Part shown: piece after piece, positions 58,601 through 64,000 of the stretch
How the letters are laid out: each line of letters opens with the position of its first letter
Position numbering within the stretch: the stretch's first letter is position 1
NCBI GenBank assembly: GCA_900491605.1
Contig: UESW01004421.1
Location: forward strand, 709,373-773,372
Length of the DNA: 64,000 nt
Direction: 5' to 3'
Source of the DNA: Calamus simplicifolius
Taxonomy: Eukaryota > Streptophyta > Magnoliopsida > Arecales > Arecaceae
Program-made: the position numbers and the translations under genes
Notes under the pieces: model-generated
Seen by the model: only the letters and a program-made list of their open reading frames with translations
Database searches by the model: none
Told to the model about the DNA's origin: nothing

Positions 58601-60706
58601 AATGTGGTGATATATGATTTACAGAAGATTTTATTTATGGGCCCTTGGTGGTAACAAACTCAAGATTTTATTAGTCATTACACCCTGAAACTTAAAAGTC
58701 CCTTATAAAGCATTGAAAGAAGACAAGATGGAAATCAATAAAAATGTTCAGTAAAGATTTGATTAATAAATGGCTAATCTAGAGGGATCATCTAACAATG
58801 AAGAATGGAAGGTATGGAGTGAGATGTAACTGACATTTAAGAAATGACCTGAGGTGTGGTTGGCATACCTTAAACAGTACTACATGGATTTTGTTATAGG
58901 TTCCTAAAGGATCAACTTGCCACAAGGAAAATATATGAATTCAATTGTTACATAGATTCAGGTATAAAATCCAAACAAAACGTCATACAGACTCTAGGAA
59001 AATATGTGTAAAGTTGAACCAGAACTTTGAACAAGTTTAGGTGATAGTCTTCACCCAGGATAGATGCACATGCTTAGATTGTATTACTAGATGAACCATT
59101 TGTTGCATGGACTATCTACAGAAAATGTATCCATGAATCCTAACCTCTGGTCCAAAGATTTAAGCTTCAGGATCCTTGGAATTCAGCTCCAGAATTTACA
59201 ATATCCCCATTAAATCAGATTGATCCAATGGGATCCATCATAAATTTTATTAGACCAATAATAGACAACCACAACCTTGTTAAACTGGTGAGACTAACTT
59301 TTTGGTCATTTTGGAATAATGGGAATGATATACATGCTGGTTCTGAGGTCCCACCTTGGTAAATTAAGTTAATTATTAAGAAATATGTCTCTACTTGTGA
59401 GTGAATCGTTCAACTTGTTTTGACCAACTCATTTATGGTCGTTTGGTTCGTGAAAATGACATTATGGAATGGGAATCGAAATCAGATTCCGATTCCAACT
59501 ATTTATTTTGGTGAAATTAGAATCCAATGCGATTCCGATTTCATATTTCAGCCATAGCATTCTTATCTTTTTTGCTCGCCTCCTTTCACCCAATGCCATG
59601 ATGATGAGCTCTCTTAACATAATATCCACAACACAACGAACAGTATAAGTATACACTGTAATCACCCATTTAAAAATATGAAAAATGACAATCAAGCATT
59701 GAAATCTTGATGATCTCTTCATTTTCAAATTTTAAAGAAAGGAGGAGCCAAGAACCAACCGTTGGTATTCAAAAAAAAATTCATATATATATATATATAT
59801 GATGATATATAGAAGTATGAATCTTCTATCGCGAACCCACCATGCCCATCTTCTGGATATTGATTAAACAAAATATCTACTACTTTAAACAAACAATTAC
59901 AATCAATAATTATTTTATTCTATGAATTCCAATTCTAAGGAGTAAAATTAAAAATTTAGACCCACTCCGATTTCAACGTTTAAGCGAACAAAACAATAAC
60001 AATATGAATTAATCTGATTTCGATTTTGATTCTCATGCAAACTAAATAGATGAAGAAAATAAATGATTCCAATTTTGATTCTATTAAAATCTGATTACGA
60101 TTCCAAAGTCAAGCCAAATGGGCCCTAATCATTTAATAATTAACATGCTCAAATATTAATTTTGTTTGCACGTCCAGAAAAGCTTTCATGACCGTACGTG
60201 CGGCTCGTTCTTTGCTAAATAAACTAGCTAGTTAAGGAACCAAAGGTCCAATATTAGTCTTCTTCGATATTAAAATCTCGTTTAAAAAGCTATACAACTT
60301 ACCCATGTGTAGGGATAACTATGATCAAAACATCATACGTTGAGAATTTATTACATAGGAAACAAAACTTCCATTGAAACTAATTAAAGCCACAGGGGTG
60401 ACCACTAGTCTCACCTCCTCTGTCGACAATAAGGAAGGTGGGCAGGCCTCCTGGTTGGTATGCGAAGGAGACGTTGAATTCCTCGAAGCTCGAGCACCCT
60501 TTCTTATTTGCTTTCGGATGGACCACCACCCCAGCCATCGTTCCACCGTATTGAGGAATACCGAAATTTCCAATGGCGCACTCGTAGACACCTTTCAAGT
60601 ATTCAGGGGAGGTCAACCTCAAGCTGTTCTTCTCCACCACGAACTTCCCCATGGAGGAGCCCCATAGAAACAAAGCCCAGATAGAAAGCCACAGGTTTCC
60701 TCTCAT
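46698..60706 (-). CDS. vacuolar sorting receptor (VSR/BP-80), 12 exons
   Basis: Type I membrane receptor that carries vacuolar proteins, including storage globulins, from the secretory pathway to the vacuole. Exons: 60706-60415, 57969-57277, 57157-57069, 55263-55194, 55109-55027, 54898-54823, 54724-54643, 48602-48520, 48440-48374, 47989-47861, 47179-47073, 46796-46698. All junctions are GT-AG with agreeing phases. The product has a signal peptide (ends near SSMG|KFVVEKN), a protease-associated domain split by intron 1 (LIVDRG/DCYFTAKAWNAQNAGA), and a central luminal domain (WDYVTDFAIRCPM). Then follow Cys-rich EGF-like repeats (NECLENNGGCWQDE; INNGGCWKS; a calcium-binding type DVDECKEK), one membrane helix (FLWFIFLALTVAGLGGYVVY) and a tail with YMPL, a clathrin-adaptor motif. 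Length is about 623 residues, the family norm. Exon 5 lacks one base near 55067 (GFQETTEP frame), and exon 6 probably one near 54896. Introns 1, 3 and 7 are swollen by transposons. Confidence 0.95.
48647..49303 (+). repeat. 5' LTR of intronic copia element
   Basis: 657 bases, beginning TGTTAACGCTCGGCCG. It includes an inverted pair CGGCCGTTT/AAACGGCCG near its start, a likely TATA at about 48840 (TCTATAAATAAGG) and ends TTAACA. The following bases do not resemble a tRNA primer-binding site. Confidence 0.88.
50074..50916 (+). pseudogene. fused copia pol remnant (protease, integrase, RNase H pieces)
   Basis: One frame from 50074 to 50466 joins three separated pol regions. The first is a post-catalytic protease piece (LTDVLYVPDLRKNLVSGSQL), the second a late integrase piece (ENLWGEALLTSCFILNRIPT, YEHWK), and the third the start of the RT-RNase H connection (RIFRYLKGTINYSLVYSG). 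RNase H then continues past one stop (TGA at 50464) with DVKSTTGYLF, STLESELTALDTTCTEAQW and SKHNLADLLTKGLSKA, ending near 50916. Most of integrase and all reverse transcriptase catalytic motifs are missing. The junctions are in frame. Confidence 0.8.
51415..52083 (+). repeat. 3' LTR of intronic copia element
   Basis: 669 bases, nearly identical to 48647-49303. The extra length is mostly the duplicated TTTAACAATAGA stretch at its end. Confidence 0.9.
52889..53208. mobile_element. MITE-like element in VSR intron 7
   Basis: The left end TGCGTTTGGTTTTTGAAAAC and the inverted right end (minus strand TGCATTTGGTCAGTGAAAAC) match at most positions. The interior is A/T-rich GAAAAC / GTTTTC sequence without coding capacity. 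No clear target duplication. Confidence 0.5.
53525..53580. repeat. nested hairpin in VSR intron 7
   Basis: The outer arms TTGAGGGATT (53525-53534) and AATCCCTCAA (53571-53580) are exact inverted repeats. Inside lies GTGAATTCAAA paired with TTTGAATTCAC. A TATA-like TTTATAAAACG lies at about 53636. Confidence 0.8.
53943..53961. repeat. (CA)n microsatellite
   Basis: Nine or so CA units in the plus strand, in VSR intron 7. Confidence 0.85.
55489..56648 (+). mobile_element. solo-LTR-like insertion in the tandem duplication
   Basis: The insert starts TGTTGGGTAATGG at 55489. CCAACA at 56631-56636 gives the TGTTGG...CCAACA ends of an LTR, with 12 extra bases before the right flank. ACTCAA is repeated on both sides (55483-55488 and 56649-56654). 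A TATA box (CATATAAATAGG, about 56307) sits 330 bases before the end, as in LTRs. No coding region. A cluster of palindromes with W-box cores is at 55947-56005. Confidence 0.7.
55941..56010. promoter_or_regulatory. triplicated palindromic W-box-like repeats
   Basis: TTGACTAGTCAA (55947), TTGATTAGTCAA (55971) and TTGACCAGTCAA (55994) lie in three copies of a 23-24-base unit with GACGGTTGG. Each palindrome contains the TTGAC core bound by plant WRKY factors, on both strands in two of the three. This is motif matching only. Confidence 0.6.
59436..60128. mobile_element. MITE-like element in VSR intron 1
   Basis: Ends TGGTCGTTTGGTTCG and AAGCCAAATGGGCCCTAA are imperfect inverted repeats. TCATTTA occurs just outside both (59429-59435 and 60129-60135), a 7-base candidate target duplication. 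The interior repeats GATTCCGATT / AATCGGAAT-type motifs and has a (TA)n run at about 59785-59801. No coding capacity. Confidence 0.6.
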
Positions 60707-60820
60707 CCCTGCTGATCGATCGATAAGAGTAAACTCTATTAGAGAGAGAGAGAGTTGCAGATTAACAACAGTGGGACCGCTCTCAAGCTCAAATAAAGTT
60801 CTGACCAGTACTGGGTTATA

Positions 60821-60832
60821 TTATATATAAGC
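60821..60832 (-). promoter_or_regulatory. VSR TATA box
   Basis: On the minus strand TTATATATAATATAA lies about 115 bases upstream of the start codon. A CT-rich leader (GAGAGAGAGAGAG on the plus strand at about 60740) separates the two. Confidence 0.6.
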
Positions 60833-61582
60833 GGATCGGAAAAGGGATTTTGCTCTCAAGAGAGAGATGGTGATCAGAGGGAAGCCCAGATATGGTTACT
60901 AAACCAAAAGGGAGAGGAGAATGAGTTTAGATTTTTTTTTGAACAAAAAACAAAAAGCCGTGAGAGAACGCTAGGAAGAAGAAGGCAAGGTAGAGGCGTG
61001 TCCAAAGGAGGAGCCTTAATTTCGTGCTCTTTGGAAATCTGGGTTCTATTTTTTGGATTGGTGCAACAACCTACTCCGGAGCTAAAGGCAGAGCTTCGAA
61101 AGTGCCAACAGCTTGAAGACGTCATACGCTTCGTTAATATCGTCGCCGGCCAATTCGTTGGATTTCGCCAAGAGAAGAGCAAGAAGACCACCGAACGAAG
61201 AATGCTGACAAACGGAGCAGCGGGTTTGACACGGTAAATATTATATCATACCCTCTGCACCGGCTTCTTTCCCGTCGTGAAACGGACTTCGTTAACAATT
61301 TAATGGGTCCGCATCATGGACTCATGCAAACTTAGCCATGCCACCGCTGGATCCGATATATATATATATATATAGTTTAACTACATTAAAATATAATTAA
61401 ATCTAAAATTTAATCATTCTTTTTATTTTTAAATACATATAAATTTTTAAATCATCTTTTTTTTTTTTTTTTGCTCTTTTAATCTTAAAGATTCATCAAC
61501 TGCATGAATTCAAAAATAAAAATAATAATCATATCTAAGTTTAATTATATTCAAATATAATCAAATCTATCTCTCTCTCTCT

Positions 61583-61620
<38 letters not shown>

Positions 61621-62509
61621 ATAAACATACTTTATGTGCTTTATAATTATCATTTGTTCATTTTTTCAAAAATTTAAAAATTCATCCATCATATACTACA
61701 TAAAGAAATAAAATAAAAATAAAATTAGTTATAAAAAACTATAAGTAACGCTAATTGATGATAAATAGAGGGAAGGCTGATTAGATAGTTTAGATAGTTG
61801 TAATATGCATTTATCGTTGTAATGAAGTGGTTTGATATATGTAAAAAAAAAAAAGATAGAGATAAATTAAAAATTATGTTAAAAAAAGTAATAAGAAAAA
61901 CTTTGAAATCTTTTTATTTTATAAAAAATATAACTCAAAATGAAGAAAAAAGAATACAAATAACCAAACTCAATTAGTTGAAGGTTAAGGTTTTATTGTT
62001 GTAATTGTAGTAGAAAAAATAATAAATAAAAATATTATTCATAATTATTAGAATAAAAAATAATATTTTTGATGAAGGCCTAATAGAATAATTAAGATTA
62101 TGAAAACATATATTAATATATAACCTATATAGCTATGACATAGTTGTATAAAATTAGCACATTTAGAGATGGTCAGGGATGTCACATGTAATATGAGATT
62201 CATGTTAGAGTTGTAGGAGTACAACTTGGGTCAGATTCAATCCGAACCCGATCCGTCGAACTCGATTTACAGCATTACTTGAACTCATGTTTGCCCAATC
62301 CGAACCCAAAGGACTCGGGATTAACCCGAATTGACTTGCAATTGATCCGATCTTGAATTGTGGTCAATCTGAATCCGAGGTAACCCGCAATACTTCCGAG
62401 TTCCAAGTCTTCCAACGCCTTATTTCATTCATTTTTGCCTCTCAACCCTAGCCTAACCCTACAATTTAGTTAGGGCATAAAAAGAATAAAAGTTGCGCTC
62501 TCTCCTCAC
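60833..62509. other. VSR upstream region and AT-rich spacer
   Basis: No gene recognised. A frame at 60998-61237 (+) has no known motif. From 61370 to 62200 the DNA is AT-rich with long A/T runs. At 62220-62400 repeated CCGAACCC / GGGTT-type motifs form a low-complexity block of the sort found in plant retroelement relics. Confidence 0.45.
61570..61621. repeat. compound microsatellite (TC)n(AC)n(AT)n
   Basis: CT units change to CA units and then to TA units without interruption over about 50 bases. Confidence 0.92.
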
Positions 62510-62647
62510 CTTCTTATCCACGGTCGGTGGCTCCTGCATCGCCGAAGCCAGGCCGGAGTTCTTCCCAGCCTTCACCTCAGCTTGGCCCTTCAGTAGCGGG
62601 ATTGTCCTCCCAAAGAGCTTGATCACTGAATCTCTCGAGTCGGCCAT
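62510..62647 (-). pseudogene. orphan first exon of a cycling Dof factor (CDF) gene
   Basis: ATG at 62647 opens MADSRDSVIKLFGRTIPL, which matches the conserved N-terminal RDPAIKLFGRTIPL motif of plant cycling Dof factors. These zinc-finger transcription repressors act in photoperiodic flowering. The exon is 46 codons and ends in a good donor, AAGAAG|GTGAGG, at 62510/62509, as in CDF genes where exon 2 carries the Dof zinc finger. No Dof domain (CxxC-C-YNNY) is seen on the minus strand to the left before the VSR gene. A leader with GA repeats (about 62714-62731) precedes it. It is therefore a truncated gene or one with a distant second exon beyond the VSR gene, which is unlikely. Confidence 0.6.
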
Positions 62648-63526
62648 AACGCCGCAATCTCTCTACCTCCGTCTCCAAATCCAAGGACTTTGAGCTCTCT
62701 CCTTATTCTTCGAATGAGAGAGAGAGAGAGAAGCGAAACAGCCAAAAAATTGAGAGGGTAATGGGGAGATGCCGGTTAACGCATGAGGCCAGATATAATT
62801 TATACCGCTTTGGAAAACACAAACTGAACTTTACACGAACTGGACTCTACATGCCTGGTGAGACCAAAAGAAATGGACTCTACAACTAAAATTTTTACAG
62901 AAACCAGCTTATTTGTTTCAAACTTTAGCTTATTTGTGCAATATTAAGCTTATTGTTTCAGATTGTCTTTTTTTTTTTCATCAACTAGAATTTCAATCCG
63001 AAACTTAACTCGAACCCAATTTTTAAAATAGGATCAGGGTTGAAATTTTACAAATAGGGTTAGAATTAGGATTAGAGTTGATATTTTATAAATAGGGTTA
63101 AAGTTAGAGTTGAGAGGAACCGAGTTTTATGAGCCCCAATTGAATCCCTTTAATTGTTGAAATTTTAATTGTGACCTGAGGTTTAAAAACGCAGGAACTA
63201 GTTTAAAATTACTGAAAGGGCCATTTCACCATCTCTATAAGTGTGGCTATTATTTAATGAAACATTTTTTTAAATAATTACTAGTTAATTGAAGTCGCTG
63301 TGTAATATTTGGTTCTTAATTATGGGCTAATCGCGAGATTTGAAACCCGATAATTAGTTCAAAACGAGTGTAAATATTATATTCTATTTCCTGAACTGTT
63401 CTCACGTTATCGCTCCGCATCATCGAGCTCTCAAGTCTTAACGGCCGTTCCTTATTGGATGGCGTAGAAGGAGGAACTTGGGAGCCTCCTTCGTGGATCC
63501 GAGTAATTCGCAATTGATGATTGGTG
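62648..63526. other. upstream region of CDF fragment, non-coding
   Basis: Contains the GA-repeat leader (about 62714-62731) and, at 62990-63130, repeated ATAGGGTTA / GGTTAGAGTT motifs. No gene recognised. Confidence 0.4.
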
Positions 63527-63610
63527 ATGGAGGCGACGGCAGCGCCGTACCGTTAGCAGAGGCCGGTGGCAGCCGATGTGCTCGCTGCCTGCCACGAACC
63601 CTACACCCCG
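63527..63610 (+). CDS. possible gene start with in-frame stop, cut by LINE
   Basis: ATG at 63527 opens MEATAAPYR then TAG, and the same frame continues QRPVAADVLAACHEPYTPV to a donor-like CCG|GTGCGT. The surroundings are GC-rich, as in monocot first exons. The LINE and a TA repeat begin 20 bases further on. I do not recognise the protein; it may be a truncated gene or chance. Confidence 0.25.
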
Positions 63611-63628
63611 GTGCGTCGTTTGCGGCTC

Positions 63629-63631
<3 letters not shown>

Positions 63632-63664
<33 letters not shown>
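63632..63664. repeat. (TA)n microsatellite at LINE 3' end
   Basis: About 16 TA units stand where the other two LINE copies have a poly-T (poly(A) tail). Confidence 0.9.
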
Positions 63665-63666
<2 letters not shown>

Positions 63667-64000
63667 ACGATCACACCACTCTGAGATGAGTTAAATCTGA
63701 AATATTGAAGTACATAATTTATTACAAAATAATAAAATATGGATCACCATTATACCATTTCCACTAGCCTGAATAGCGGGCTACAATCGAGGCAATCCAA
63801 TCGGCTGCAGTATTGGCTTCCTTGTAAACATGACGGATTATCGAAGCACAGATAGATTGGAGAGTTGTCCATATATCTCTGGTCAATGGATTTTGTGGAG
63901 AACAACAATCAGCATCCCATCTGATCCAATGGATAACCGTAAGGAATCTCCCTCAATAACCATCCGGGTAGAGCGCAAGGTACGGACCGCGTAAGTGATG
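63665..64000 (-). mobile_element. LINE 3' end, third copy, runs off window
   Basis: The sequence matches the copies at 32719 and 36768 in 3' UTR layout (GGACGATCACACCACTCTGA, compare GGGCGATCACATCAGTCTAG in copy 2) and in the antisense RNase H coding part. The plus strand near 63793-63835 encodes on the minus strand an IRHVYKEANTAADWIAS-like motif, and near 63950 a VIEGD-like motif. The 5' extent and right target duplication are outside the window. Confidence 0.85.

Noticed and set aside
60998..61237. Plus-strand frame upstream of the VSR gene
   Set aside because: No recognisable motif, lies in the VSR promoter region and has no splice or leader signals that support it.

Overview
This window is plant nuclear DNA: split genes with GT-AG introns, AT-rich non-coding DNA, and a dense load of LTR retrotransposons, 5'-truncated LINEs and MITE-like elements. 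The gene families (vicilin-like cupin, P-class PPR protein, IRK/PXC2-type LRR receptor kinase, vacuolar sorting receptor, cycling Dof factor) are those of a flowering plant. The general feel is of a monocot, perhaps a palm, but that is only an impression.

Layout. (1) 1-6535: the 3' two-thirds of a GC-rich Ty3/gypsy element of the Tat type (second, archaeal-type RNase H), with a six-copy 140-bp array after integrase and an LTR built largely of three different minisatellites. (2) 6803-8105: the last four exons of a vicilin-like gene; the gypsy LTR sits in the intron before them. (3) 11403-13519 (-): an 11-repeat PPR gene, facing away from an unidentified first exon at 14019-14055 (+). (4) 16900-26862 (-): a Ty1/copia element of the SIRE/Maximus kind with gag-pol and a further, env-position reading frame. 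(5) 26863-38896: mostly relics: a decayed DnaJ-type zinc-finger exon, a tandem SINE-like pair, two truncated LINE insertions with clear target-site duplications (12 and 20 bp) and a MITE. (6) 38897-42145 (-): a receptor kinase of the IRK/PXC2 type with a non-canonical catalytic loop. (7) 46698-60706 (-): a complete 12-exon vacuolar sorting receptor gene whose introns hold a young non-autonomous copia element, an interrupted tandem duplication with a solo-LTR-like insert, and two MITE-like elements. (8) 60707-64000: promoter, AT-rich DNA, an orphan first exon of a cycling Dof factor gene, a possible truncated gene start and a third LINE.

How the genes relate: they are not an operon-like set and share no obvious pathway; each is an independent plant gene. 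The vacuolar sorting receptor family delivers storage proteins such as vicilins to the vacuole, so having both in one window is thematically neat, but I see no evidence of functional linkage.

Most important caution: nearly every broken reading frame here is broken by a missing single base, usually in a short homopolymer. About 17 such -1 breaks occur across unrelated genes and elements, on both strands. This looks like residual sequencing or assembly error, so the genes marked as frameshifted may well be intact in the plant.
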